Source: Thermus caldifontis
Lineage (GTDB): Bacteria > Deinococcota > Deinococci > Deinococcales > Thermaceae
Length of the DNA: 64,000 nucleotides
NCBI RefSeq assembly: GCF_003336745.1
Contig: NZ_QGMX01000003.1
Location: 124,001 to 188,000 of the forward strand
Direction of reading: 5' to 3'
Part shown: piece after piece, positions 46,525-56,954 of the stretch
Numbering within the stretch: the stretch's first letter is position 1
How the letters are laid out: each line of letters starts with the position of its first letter
Translations under genes and position numbers: made by a program
The notes under the pieces: generated by a model
Told to the model about the DNA's origin: nothing
What the model saw: the letters and a program-made list of their open reading frames with translations, nothing else
Databases searched by the model: none

Positions 46525-46807
46525 GGTTCTCCTCCTTCACCCCCCCTTTGGGCAGGAAGTAAACGTAAACCGTTATGACCACAATCGCGTCCGTTTTCTC
46601 AACGAATATGGGGCGCACCTGTTTTCTATTGTAGCGCTTACCGTTCCAGTAGCCCTCAAAAGGAAACTCCCAAAGGCATTCCCATCGCCCTTGGGTTGTG
46701 GGTCTCCAAGGAGCTTTCTGAATGCAGGCGATCACCTCGTCCGCAGTAGCTCCTCGGGCCAGGCGGAGTGTGGCGTGCTGGGTAAACAAGATGGGCTTCT
46801 TGGACAT
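46508..46807 (-). CDS. DUF4258 protein, toxin-like partner of DUF2283
   Basis: 99 aa. ILFTQHATLRLARGATADEVIACIQKAPWRPTTQGRWECLWEFPFEGYWNGKRYNRKQVRPIFVEKTDAIVVITVYVYFL matches the DUF4258 pattern (H-A-x-x-R-x-x-x-R...TVY) resembling RelE-like or BrnT-like small folds. Its codons use more A/T than most neighbours. SD AGGAGT is 3 nt before ATG 46807, 10 nt after the lspA stop. With the downstream DUF2283 gene it forms a two-gene module often proposed as toxin-antitoxin; activity is unproven. Confidence 0.8.
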   Translation of the reverse strand: MSKKPILFTQHATLRLARGATADEVIACIQKAPWRPTTQGRWECLWEFPFEGYWNGKRYNRKQVRPIFVEKTDAIVVITVYVYFLPKGGVKEENHADYL

Positions 46808-46817
46808 ACTCCTGGGT

Positions 46818-47267
46818 CTAAAAGCCGCGCTTCCTTTTAGGGGCCAAAAGGAGCAGGGCGGCCCCCACCGTCACGCACACATCCGCCAGGTTGAAAACGG
46901 GAAAGTGGGCGATGGGGGGGATGGAGGTTCCCAGGTCCAGGTAGTCCACCACAAAGCCCCGGCCCAGGCGGTCGATGCCGTTGCCCAGGGCCCCCACGGC
47001 GATAAGGGAAAGGGCCAGGGTTGGCCAGAAGGCGTAGCGCCTTTGGGCCAAAAGGTAGAGCAGGAGGCTTCCCACCCCCAGGCTAACCCAGCCCAGAAGG
47101 AAGGCCTGGCCTTCCAGCATGCCAAAACCGGCCCCCGTGTTCCTCACCAGGGTGAGGTAGAGGAGGTCCCCCAGAAGGGGCCTGGGCACCGGGGAAAGGT
47201 TTTCCAGGGCCCAGAGCTTAAGGATCTGGTCAAAGGCTAGGAGGAGGGGCACGAGAACCGTGGGCAT
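46818..47267 (-). CDS. lspA: lipoprotein signal peptidase (SPase II)
   Basis: 149 aa from ATG 47267, preceded by TAGACT (47275-47280) ending 7 nt upstream. Four membrane helices. Seen: [16 protein letters not shown] (first motif), [11 protein letters not shown] (NxGAAFG type), [20 protein letters not shown] and [19 protein letters not shown] with the two catalytic Asp residues. It cleaves prolipoproteins before the lipidated Cys; several predicted lipoproteins are encoded in this window. Divergent from rpmB. Confidence 0.94.
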   Translation of the reverse strand: MPTVLVPLLLAFDQILKLWALENLSPVPRPLLGDLLYLTLVRNTGAGFGMLEGQAFLLGWVSLGVGSLLLYLLAQRRYAFWPTLALSLIAVGALGNGIDRLGRGFVVDYLDLGTSIPPIAHFPVFNLADVCVTVGAALLLLAPKRKRGF

Positions 47268-47337
47268 CCCCTTGAGTCTACCCAATCCCCTTTGTGCTAT
47301 ACTCCATAGGGTTTGCCTTCGGGCACGGGAGGGTCGT

Positions 47338-47634
47338 ATGTCCAAGGTGTGCGAGATCAGCGGAAAGAGGCCTATCGTGGCCAATAGCATCCAAAGGCGG
47401 GGCAAGGCCAAGCGGGAAGGGGGCGTGGGCCGGAAGACCACCGGCATTTCCAAGCGCCGCCAGTACCCCAACCTGCAGAAGATCCGGGTGCAGGTGGCGG
47501 GGCAGGAGATCACCTTCCGGGTGGCCACCAGCCACATCCCCAAGGTTTACGAGCTTCTGGACAAGGCTAAGGGGCTGAAGCTGGAGGGCCTTTCCGCCAA
47601 GGAGATCAAGGAGCGGCTTCTCAAACTCCTCTAG
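47338..47634 (+). CDS. rpmB: 50S ribosomal protein L28
   Basis: 98 aa from ATG 47338, the length of Thermus L28. Seen: [70 protein letters not shown], rich in Lys/Arg. SD GGGAGG is 5 nt upstream. A TATACT -10 (47298-47303) gives a leader of about 28 nt; a strong terminator follows. A monocistronic gene with a leader and SD, unlike the leaderless neighbours. Confidence 0.97.
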   Translation: MSKVCEISGKRPIVANSIQRRGKAKREGGVGRKTTGISKRRQYPNLQKIRVQVAGQEITFRVATSHIPKVYELLDKAKGLKLEGLSAKEIKERLLKLL

Positions 47635-47655
47635 CCCGGATTGCCCCCTTTGGCG

Positions 47656-47678
47656 AGACCCCTTAGGGGGTCTTTTTT
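47656..47678 (+). terminator. intrinsic terminator after rpmB
   Basis: Stem AGACCCC/GGGGTCT with a 4-nt loop, followed by five T residues. It lies 22 nt after the rpmB stop. The next gene's -10 begins 2 nt after the T-run. Confidence 0.9.
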
Positions 47679-47691
47679 GTAGCATAGGCCC

Positions 47692-48387
47692 ATGGTGTGG
47701 AAGCCGGGCCACTACCTCCTTCTGGCCCTGGCCCTGTATGCCCTGGTCATCACCCTGGGGTTTTCCCAGAGGGGAAGGCAGCTTTCTAGCCTGCGGCAGG
47801 AGGTGCGGGTGCTGGGCCAAAAGGCGGCCTTGGCTCCCGAGGGGTACCTGCTTCCCCTGCCCGGGGCCTGCCTGCCCACCCGTTCGGAAAACCTCCCGGG
47901 GGCTCCCCGCCCCTACCGCAAGGGGGTGAGTGCGGGCTTCGTGTTCATCGGGGGGGATGCCTGCGTGCCCGTGGTGCGGGGGATGGGGGTGGTGGCCGCC
48001 GCCGCTGGGGAGGTGGTGAAGGTGGAAGGGGACTACAGGGAACCCTCCCCCGAGGAGTACCGGAGGCTCCTCGAGGCGGTGCGAAACGGGGCCTCCCCGG
48101 AGCAGATGGACCTCCTAAGGGGCCTCGAGGTCTGGATCCGCCACCCCGACGGGCGCACCAGCGTCTACGCCCACCTCGAGGGGCCTTACCCTGGCCTTAA
48201 GGTGGGGCAGAAGGTTCTCCGTGGTGACCCCATCGGCTACGTGGGGAACACCGGGCTCATGGGTGGGGCTCCCCGTCTTCTCTTTGAAATCTGGGAAGGG
48301 GAGCCCGACCGGGGGAGGTTCCTCTTTCAAGGCCTATCGGGGGAGGAGCTCGTAAGGGAGGCCAAGGCCTTCTTCCGCTTAGAATAG
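47692..48387 (+). CDS. membrane-anchored M23-like protein with degenerate active site
   Basis: 231 aa. One N-terminal anchor (YLLLALALYALVITLGFS), a short coiled coil (LSSLRQEVRVLGQKAAL) and a LytM/M23-type domain from about residue 75. Retained: VVAAAAGEVVKVEGDY, VYAHLEGPYPGLKVGQKVLRGDPIGYVGNTG, and RLLFEIWEG. Lost: the zinc-binding HxGxD is replaced by VSAGFVFIGGD without His, and the HLHFE box reads RLLFE. About 30 extra residues (REPSPEEYRRLLEAVRNGAS) split the domain. So it is probably not a peptidase but an EnvC/NlpD-like regulator or scaffold. TAGCAT (47680-47685) ends 6 nt before the ATG. Confidence 0.8.
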   Translation: MVWKPGHYLLLALALYALVITLGFSQRGRQLSSLRQEVRVLGQKAALAPEGYLLPLPGACLPTRSENLPGAPRPYRKGVSAGFVFIGGDACVPVVRGMGVVAAAAGEVVKVEGDYREPSPEEYRRLLEAVRNGASPEQMDLLRGLEVWIRHPDGRTSVYAHLEGPYPGLKVGQKVLRGDPIGYVGNTGLMGGAPRLLFEIWEGEPDRGRFLFQGLSGEELVREAKAFFRLE

Positions 48388-48391
48388 CCCC

Positions 48392-49489
48392 ATGCGCGAG
48401 GCCTTCGCCCGGGTTTGGGAAAACCCCTATGTCCGGGTCCTGGTCTACCTGCTCCTCCTTTATTTGGCCTATCGCTTTCTCCTCCGGGCCTGGCCGGCCC
48501 TTTCCATCCTGCTCACCGCCTTTGCCATCGCTTACCTAACCCATCCCGTGGTGCGCTTCTTTGAGGCCAGAAGGCTTCCCCGGCTCCTGGGGGTGGTGCT
48601 GGTCTATCTGGGGCTAGGCCTTTTCCTGGGGCTGGCCTCCTTCCTCACCGCCCAGACGGTTTTGGAGCTTTCCCGCCTGGCCCAGGAGCTTCCCCGGCTC
48701 CTGGACCCCTTCCTTTCCTGGCTCCTGGACCTGCCCAATCGGGTTCGGGCCATCCCTATCCCCGAAACCCTGAACCCCATCCTGGCCGAGGCCAGCCGTA
48801 GCCTCCAGGGCCTTTTGCAAGGCTTCTTGGAAACCCTGGTTCGCTGGCTCCAGGGGCTTCTCTCCCAAGGGGGCAACCTCCTGGGGTTCTTCACCTCCTT
48901 GCTGGGTGGCATCTTCCAGCTCCTTACCGCCCTTACCCTTTCCGTCTACTTCCTCTACGATCTTCCCCGCCTGGCTCAGGCGGCCCTACGGGTTTTCCCG
49001 GAGCCCTACCAACCCTTGGTGGCCGACCTGGCCCACAAGCTGGACCGGAGCGTGGGGGGGTATGTGCGGGGGCAGCTTCTGGTGGCTTTTCTGGTGGGGC
49101 TCATGGTGGGGGTGGGGCTAGGGCTCGTGGGGGTTCCCCTGGCCGCCAGTCTGGGCTTTCTGGCGGGGGTCTTTAACCTGATCCCCTTCGTGGGGGTGAT
49201 CGTCTCCGGGGTGCCCGCCCTGCTCCTGGCGGCCACAGGGGGGTGGGGCAAGGTGCTTTTAGCCCTTTTGGTCCTCTGGCTGGCCAACCAGGTGGAGGGG
49301 AATCTCCTGGGGCCTTTCATCGTGGGCCGCTCCACCCGGCTTCACCCGGTGACCGCCATCGCCGCCATCCTGGTGGGGGCCACCCTTTTCGGCCTCTGGG
49401 GAGCCCTTTTGGGGGTGCCTGCGGCCGCCTTTCTCAAGGTGCTTTTGGAGGAGTATTACCAGAAAAGCCGCTTCTACCGGGAGGGCTAG
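48392..49489 (+). CDS. AI-2E-family transporter (PerM/YdiK-like)
   Basis: 365 aa with seven or eight membrane helices. Seen: FAIAYLTHPVVRFFEARRLPRLLGVVLVYLGLGLFLGL, a long polar central segment, GGYVRGQLLVAFLVGLMVGVGLGLVGVPLAASLGFLAGVFNLIPFVGVIVSGVPALLLAATGG (the family signature), VEGNLLGPFIVGRSTRLHPVTAIAAILVGATLFGLWGALLGVPAAAFLKV. Members include TqsA (AI-2 export) and Na+/H+ antiporters, so the substrate is undecided. TAGAAT (48380-48385), overlapping the upstream TAG, ends 6 nt before the ATG: an internal leaderless promoter. Confidence 0.9.
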   Translation: MREAFARVWENPYVRVLVYLLLLYLAYRFLLRAWPALSILLTAFAIAYLTHPVVRFFEARRLPRLLGVVLVYLGLGLFLGLASFLTAQTVLELSRLAQELPRLLDPFLSWLLDLPNRVRAIPIPETLNPILAEASRSLQGLLQGFLETLVRWLQGLLSQGGNLLGFFTSLLGGIFQLLTALTLSVYFLYDLPRLAQAALRVFPEPYQPLVADLAHKLDRSVGGYVRGQLLVAFLVGLMVGVGLGLVGVPLAASLGFLAGVFNLIPFVGVIVSGVPALLLAATGGWGKVLLALLVLWLANQVEGNLLGPFIVGRSTRLHPVTAIAAILVGATLFGLWGALLGVPAAAFLKVLLEEYYQKSRFYREG

Positions 49490-49528
49490 GCTTCCATTTC
49501 CGGTCTCCCACCGCCCAGGTTGGGGTTG

Positions 49529-51977
<2,449 letters not shown>

Positions 51978-52163
51978 CCCCCTTATGTTACGGAAAAGCC
52001 CTCCGGGGAAAAGGGGGTATGGGCTGCAAAGGTCTGGACGTTGTTAGGTTTGTGTTCACTCCTCGTTAAGCTCCCGGAGGCTATCCTATCCCCAGAGGGG
52101 TGAGAAGGGACATTGGATTAGGGGAGAGGTCCAGGGATTGGCGACAGGATTCTTCTGACAAAA

Positions 52164-52182
52164 GCTTAAGGGAGGCTTAAGG
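52164..52182. promoter_or_regulatory. two direct repeats GCTTAAGG, 11 bp apart, upstream of a strong promoter
   Basis: GCTTAAGG occurs at 52164-52171 and 52175-52182, with starts 11 bp apart, one helical turn. The pair ends 14 bp before the -35 of the promoter at 52197, the position of a typical activator site. The 186 bases between the ispG promoter and this site hold no gene; they contain scattered A/T-rich patches but nothing I can name. Confidence 0.45.
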
Positions 52183-52196
52183 CAAAGGGCTTTGGC

Positions 52197-52225
52197 TTGA
52201 CATGAGAGGGAGTTGTGCGTAAGAT
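52197..52225 (+). promoter_or_regulatory. promoter of the large DUF11 lipoprotein gene
   Basis: Consensus -35 TTGACA (52197-52202), exactly 17 bp, -10 TAAGAT (52220-52225). Start of transcription is expected near 52232. It is the best two-box promoter of a protein gene in the window and implies high expression. Confidence 0.85.
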
Positions 52226-52231
52226 TAGCCT

Positions 52232-52344
52232 CGGATGCCAGGGGAAGCTCTCGAGCAAAGAGAGAAAAACCTAATCCTGGCGCCGGACCCAAAGGGGGAA
52301 ACTCGGAAAACCCCGAAGGGAAAAGCACTAAGGAGGTGTACGGT
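52232..52344 (+). other. structured 113-nt 5' untranslated region
   Basis: Long leader in a window where most mRNAs are leaderless. CCAGG (52239-52243) can pair with CCTGG (52276-52280), enclosing a hairpin CTCTC/GAGAG around GAGCAAA. Further on GGGG (near 52294) can pair with CCCC (near 52311), enclosing GAAACTCGGAAAA. It ends with a strong SD AGGAGGTG 8 nt before the ATG. No known riboswitch consensus was recognised. It may stabilise an abundant mRNA, as reported for S-layer gene leaders, or bind a regulator. Confidence 0.45.
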
Positions 52345-55300
52345 ATGAAGGGAGTAAGGCTAAAGGCTCTAGGTTTGGCCCTTCTCGGGGCGCTGGGGTT
52401 GCTGTTTGCGGGTTGCGGCCAACAGCAACCTGGCCAACCCCAGACGGGTACCCTCGAGGTCACCGTACAGGAGACCAACGGGGCGCCTATCCAGGGGGCT
52501 TCGGTGAGTGTGAACGGGGTCCCCGGAACCCAGCTCACCAACGCTCAGGGTAAGGCCTCCTTCACCCTGACGCCCGGGGACTATACCGTTAACGCTTCCA
52601 AAGCGGGTTATAACCCGGGGAGCACGCAGGCCACAGTGACCGCAGGCCAAACCGCTCAGGCCACCATCACCCTAACCAAGATCCAGACCCCTCCTCCTAG
52701 CGGGTATCGGATCGGCTCCATTGAGCTCCTCTCTGGCTTCCCCAAAGACGCCTCGGGGCTTCTCCCCCTTAACCAGGAGGAAAACCCCCACAAGGACGTT
52801 AACCTCTACGCCGCCCAGACGGAGGAGCCCGTCTGCTTCCGCTTCCAGGTGAAGGACGAGCAGGGCAACCCTGTGGGCGAGGGTGTGCGGGTGAAGGTGG
52901 AGAGCTTTGAGTACGGCGGGGTTACGGTGGACGTGTCCTTCGGCTGCGAGCCCAACCTCCAGGGCCGGGACTACGGCTACACCGATGCCCAGGGCCAGGT
53001 GTACTTCACGGTGAACGCGCTGTACAGCAACATTATTCAGAACGTCTTTTTGCCAGAGCCCATCAAGTTCACCGCCGTGGCCACCGACGAGCGCACCCAG
53101 ACCGCGGCCCGCACGGAGTTCAAGGTCTGGTTCTTCAACATCTCCCACCTGTACTTTGCCCATGAGGAGGGCAACCAGCTTCCCTTCCAACCGGAAACCG
53201 CCCAAATGGCCCCCACCCGCACCGGCCACGACTTCGGCGCCATCACCAACATCTTCAACCAGAACCGCGACCTGATGGCCCACACCTTCACCAGCTTCGT
53301 GCGGCTCAAGCAGCCCGCCGGTGAGGCCTTCTATCCCGGTGCTTCCCTCCCTTGGGTGGACAACTCCACCTACGAGATGGTCTACACCCTGATGGGCGGG
53401 GACGTGAACGATGTGCAGTGGGTGGCGGGGTGCGATTCCGGCGCGGGCACCACCTGTGTGGACTTCAACGGCTCCGGGGTGGTCCTGAACCTGAAGCCTA
53501 CGGTAACCCTCCAGGACCTGCCCAAGGAGGTGCAGGTCAAGGCCACTATGCGGGTGACGGTAGAGTACGGCGACAGCATCTACACCTTTGACCTCAAGGA
53601 CTACACCTTCACCAAGCGCTGGGTGGGCGCCTACCTCACGGTGAACAAGTACGTGGACAACCACGTCCTCACCTGGTACGGCCCCGACCGCACGTTGAGC
53701 GCCTCCAGCCAGACCTTTGATGGCAACTACACCAGCACCGTCCACATCGTGGTGACCAACCCCTCCCAGTCCCCCATGTACAACGTCACCATCCGGGATG
53801 CCCTGCCCCCCGAACTGGGCGTGGTCACCAGCAAAATCACCGACAATGGCACCTACGACCCCGTCAACCACGTGGTCACCTGGAACTACAGCCAGTTCGC
53901 CGCCCTGCAGCAGGTGGACCCCGGGGAGACGGTGGAGGTGACCTTCCAGGTCTACGTGCGCCAGAAGCCGGGCTTCTGCGCAGATCCCAGCCTGGTGGGG
54001 CCGAACTACGTGGTGCCTGCCCTGTATGGGGCGGGTGGCATAGCTAGCCAAGCTGGGGCCAATGATTGCCAGAGGCCCTACGACGACCCCTACAAGGTCA
54101 CCAATGGCCTCCAGATCAACGACGTTACCGCTTCCGGCTTCCTGCAACCCAACGGCCAAGGCCCGCAGCTGCTCTTTGACTACACCCCCGTGGCGGACGA
54201 GTCCGACATCTGGGCGGTGCGGCCCATCTTTGACATCGACAAGCAGCTGAAGAGCGCCTCCCCCATCACCCAGGGCGCTTCCGCCCTCTTTGAGATCGCC
54301 GTCACGCATGAGGACCGGACCGAAAGCGAGGCGGCCTATGGGGCGCTCGAGGCCCTTTACCCCTGGGAGTTTGGCGACAACACCCAGGGCACGGGCCACC
54401 GCTCCCCCACCTACCAGCTCCGCACCAACACCTACGCCCACGACCTGGAGGTGACGGACGCCTTTGAGGTGGGCCTGGACTTCACCGACGCCTCCGACTT
54501 CGTTGGGGCTGGCCTCCTCTCGGGTGGCGCGGCCCAGCCCTACGACCCCGTGGTGGGCAAGCGCTTTGAGTGGACCCCCATGAGCATCCAGGCGGGGAGC
54601 ACGGTTACGGCGCAGATCTTCCTCACGGGCAACCTGCCTACCCCTGAGGATGAGGTTTGGGACAACTGCGCCTTCCTGGGTGCGCCCCAGCTGAACCAGC
54701 CTGCGAATGTGACCGGGACGGCCTACTACGGGCCGTGGGTTCCGGGCCGGGTGGTCTGGAGCAAGAACCAGCTCACCTACGCCACGGAGGTTACCGGCAC
54801 AGACGGTAGCTTCAACACCAGCCCTGCCCTTAGCGACGCCGAGGTCCAGGGCCGCATCCACTCCTGCGCCGGCGTGGAGGTGGTGCCGCCGCCGCCCTCT
54901 CCCTACCTCTCCCTCACCAGCCACGGGGAGTACAACAGGGGTACAAATGGTTCCGATCCCTTCGCCGACCCCACCGGGACTCCTATCCCTGGCGACACCG
55001 TCAACAACACCAACCCCGGCGGTACCCCCACGGAGGGCATCCCCGTGAACAGCACCTTCTGGTACAAGGGCACCATCTTCAACACCGGTGCGGCGGACGC
55101 CACGGGCGTCACCTACACCGCCACCCTCACCGGGACCACCTACGTGAACTTCGTCAACTCCCCGGCGACCCGGATCTACGTCCTTGACGCTACCAACATA
55201 GTGCAGAGCATCCTTAGCCCGTCTACTTTCACCTCCACCAGCGTCACCTTCTCCGGCTTCAACATCCCCGCAGGCGGCCTGGCCCGGGTGGTGATCGAGG

Positions 55301-55419
55301 CCCGGGGCGTGGCGGTGGGCCAGCAGGAGTACTTCCGCCAGGAGGTCACCTACAGCAACAACACTTACCCGCAGCCCCTGCCCCTGGTGACCCAGGAGAC
55401 TACCACCATCGCGCCTTAA
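52345..55419 (+). CDS. large secreted lipoprotein with carboxypeptidase-regulatory-like and DUF11 domains
   Basis: 1024 aa from ATG 52345, with a perfect SD. Signal peptide with lipobox LGLLFAGC. Residues about 35-110 form a carboxypeptidase-regulatory/PEGA-like beta domain (GTLEVTVQETNGAPIQGASVSVNG, TNAQGKASFTLTPGDYTV). Residues about 115-440 are beta-rich with no recognised family. DUF11-type repeats follow (VHIVVTNPSQSPMYNVTIRDALPPELGVVTSK and, near the C-terminus, GTIFNTGAADATGVTYTATLTG). Composition (high Asn, Thr, Asp, Tyr, low Arg) differs sharply from cytoplasmic neighbours and fits a cell-surface protein. Strong promoter, structured leader and strong terminator suggest an abundant envelope component. 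Function unknown. Confidence 0.85.
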   Translation: MKGVRLKALGLALLGALGLLFAGCGQQQPGQPQTGTLEVTVQETNGAPIQGASVSVNGVPGTQLTNAQGKASFTLTPGDYTVNASKAGYNPGSTQATVTAGQTAQATITLTKIQTPPPSGYRIGSIELLSGFPKDASGLLPLNQEENPHKDVNLYAAQTEEPVCFRFQVKDEQGNPVGEGVRVKVESFEYGGVTVDVSFGCEPNLQGRDYGYTDAQGQVYFTVNALYSNIIQNVFLPEPIKFTAVATDERTQTAARTEFKVWFFNISHLYFAHEEGNQLPFQPETAQMAPTRTGHDFGAITNIFNQNRDLMAHTFTSFVRLKQPAGEAFYPGASLPWVDNSTYEMVYTLMGGDVNDVQWVAGCDSGAGTTCVDFNGSGVVLNLKPTVTLQDLPKEVQVKATMRVTVEYGDSIYTFDLKDYTFTKRWVGAYLTVNKYVDNHVLTWYGPDRTLSASSQTFDGNYTSTVHIVVTNPSQSPMYNVTIRDALPPELGVVTSKITDNGTYDPVNHVVTWNYSQFAALQQVDPGETVEVTFQVYVRQKPGFCADPSLVGPNYVVPALYGAGGIASQAGANDCQRPYDDPYKVTNGLQINDVTASGFLQPNGQGPQLLFDYTPVADESDIWAVRPIFDIDKQLKSASPITQGASALFEIAVTHEDRTESEAAYGALEALYPWEFGDNTQGTGHRSPTYQLRTNTYAHDLEVTDAFEVGLDFTDASDFVGAGLLSGGAAQPYDPVVGKRFEWTPMSIQAGSTVTAQIFLTGNLPTPEDEVWDNCAFLGAPQLNQPANVTGTAYYGPWVPGRVVWSKNQLTYATEVTGTDGSFNTSPALSDAEVQGRIHSCAGVEVVPPPPSPYLSLTSHGEYNRGTNGSDPFADPTGTPIPGDTVNNTNPGGTPTEGIPVNSTFWYKGTIFNTGAADATGVTYTATLTGTTYVNFVNSPATRIYVLDATNIVQSILSPSTFTSTSVTFSGFNIPAGGLARVVIEARGVAVGQQEYFRQEVTYSNNTYPQPLPLVTQETTTIAP

Positions 55420-55436
55420 GGCGTTAGGCCTTCTGC

Positions 55437-55469
55437 CCCCCGGGCCCACAGGGCCCGGGGGTTTTCTTT
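55437..55469 (+). terminator. strong intrinsic terminator
   Basis: Perfect 11-bp stem CCCCCGGGCCC/GGGCCCGGGGG with an ACA loop, then TTTTCTTT. It ends the DUF11 lipoprotein transcript. The next 129 bases, up to the convergent protease gene, contain no gene or clear signal. Confidence 0.93.
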
Positions 55470-55598
55470 GGTCCAGGGGATGTGTGGTGTCTTGGAGGAC
55501 CTACCTAGGAACCCCCTTTTGCGGATACCTGGCCCCGCAGGATGGTAACCGCTTGGGGTTTTCCGTGGGCAGAGTGGGGGACGGGTAACCCGGGGGTT

Positions 55599-56954
55599 TT
55601 AGGGAAGGAGCACGAAATGCTCCACCGTGCAGGCGTAGGAAAGGCTTAGGCCTTCCTCCACCTGGACCCAGCCAGCGCTTCCCAGGCCGCTTACCCTAAG
55701 CCGGTAGGCCCCAGGGGCCACCTGATATATCCTGGCCCGCCCCTGGCCGTCGGTGAGGAGGCGCAGAACCTCCGGACCCTCCAGGGCCACCTCCGCCTGG
55801 GCCACGGGGCGTCTCCCGATGGGGCTTTCCGGGTCCGGACGGAAGACCCGAAGCTGCAGGCAGGCGCCAAAGCCGTACTGGTCAAAGGGAGCCCCCAGGA
55901 GGCCGGCGGCATCCAGAAGGCCTTGGGACCTGAGGCCCCAGCGTAGGGGAAAGGGCCAGCGGTACCCTTGGGCCTGGACCAGGGCCAAGGCCCCGGCCAC
56001 CAGGGGGGTGGCGAAGGAGGTACCGTCCCAAAAGGCTTGGCCCCCGCCTGGGATGGCGGTCAGGATCCTTTCACCGGGGGCTCCCACGGTGTACCAGGGC
56101 CCGAGGTTGCTAAAGGGGCTGGGCTGGCCTGCGGGACCTGTGGACCAGACCCCCACCACCCCGGGGTAGGCGGCAGGGTAGTAGGGCAGGGTGAGGCCTA
56201 GGTTGCCCGCCGCCGCCACCAGGCTCACCCCCCGTTCTATGGCGTAGACCACCGCATCGTAGAGGGCCTGGCTGTAGCCCAGCCCCCCCCAGCTCAGGGA
56301 GAGGACCTTGGCCCCGGCGTCCACCGCATAGCGGATGGCGCGGGCGGCGTAGAAGTCCCCGGGGTAGTCGGGCTGGAAAAGGCGCACCGGCAGGATGCGG
56401 GCCTTAGGGGCCAGGCCGTAAAGGGGCCCCTGGCCTGCCAGCAAGGCGGCCACGGCGGTGGCGTGGGGGTCGGGGGTGGGCCCGGGCAAGGGGATGGGGG
56501 CATCCGCTACCGGATCGTACCCGGGGAGGAGGCGGCCTTGGAGGGCAGGATGGCTGGGGTCGGGCCAGCCGTCCAGGAGAGCGATGACCGCTCCTTCCCC
56601 CTCGCTTGCCGCCCAGGCCTCGGGGGCGCGCACCGCCTCCAGAAACCATTGCCAGGGGTTGGGGGTGTTCTGGGGGGAAAGGGCTAGGGGGAGGGGTTGC
56701 CGCAGGCGTTCCCCCGCACCCAGGGGCTCCCGGTAGCGGATCCCTGGGCCTTCCCCAGGTGGCACGAGGAAGAGGGCCAGGCCTAAGGCGGGCTCCACGG
56801 CTAGCGGAGGGCCCAGCTCGTTCGTCAATCGGACCAGATCCTTCTCTTGGGCATAGCCCACCACCCAACCCCCGGATGGGCTCGTAGCCAGCCAGGGAAC
56901 CTGGGTACAGGCCGCCAGGGCTCCGCCCAGGATTAGAAGAAGGACCCTCTTCAT
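55599..56954 (-). CDS. subtilisin-like (S8) serine protease lipoprotein
   Basis: 451 aa. Signal peptide with lipobox GGALAAC. Then a short prodomain-like part and the S8 domain: catalytic Asp in GAVIALLDGWPDPSHPAL (about residue 128), catalytic His in TPDPHATAVAALLAGQ (in place of the usual GHGTHVAG), oxyanion Asn in LVAAAGNLG, and Ser in FWDGTSFATPLVAGALAL (about 316). The triad is complete though the His box is divergent. A C-terminal beta domain (VEVALEGPEVLRLLTDGQGRARIYQVAPGAYRLRVSG-type) resembles carboxypeptidase-regulatory modules. It overlaps the upstream lipoprotein gene by 4 nt, so they form one operon. Confidence 0.9.
   Translation of the reverse strand: MKRVLLLILGGALAACTQVPWLATSPSGGWVVGYAQEKDLVRLTNELGPPLAVEPALGLALFLVPPGEGPGIRYREPLGAGERLRQPLPLALSPQNTPNPWQWFLEAVRAPEAWAASEGEGAVIALLDGWPDPSHPALQGRLLPGYDPVADAPIPLPGPTPDPHATAVAALLAGQGPLYGLAPKARILPVRLFQPDYPGDFYAARAIRYAVDAGAKVLSLSWGGLGYSQALYDAVVYAIERGVSLVAAAGNLGLTLPYYPAAYPGVVGVWSTGPAGQPSPFSNLGPWYTVGAPGERILTAIPGGGQAFWDGTSFATPLVAGALALVQAQGYRWPFPLRWGLRSQGLLDAAGLLGAPFDQYGFGACLQLRVFRPDPESPIGRRPVAQAEVALEGPEVLRLLTDGQGRARIYQVAPGAYRLRVSGLGSAGWVQVEEGLSLSYACTVEHFVLLP

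Noticed and set aside
52232..52344. Known riboswitch (c-di-GMP, c-di-AMP, glycine, SAM, cobalamin)
   Set aside because: Some short motifs such as GGGGGAAAC look suggestive, but none of the conserved cores of these classes can be laid on the sequence.
52672..55449. Long minus-strand open frame opposite the DUF11 lipoprotein gene
   Set aside because: The plus strand has a signal peptide, SD, promoter, terminator and recognisable domains; the antisense frame has none and results from G/C-biased codons.
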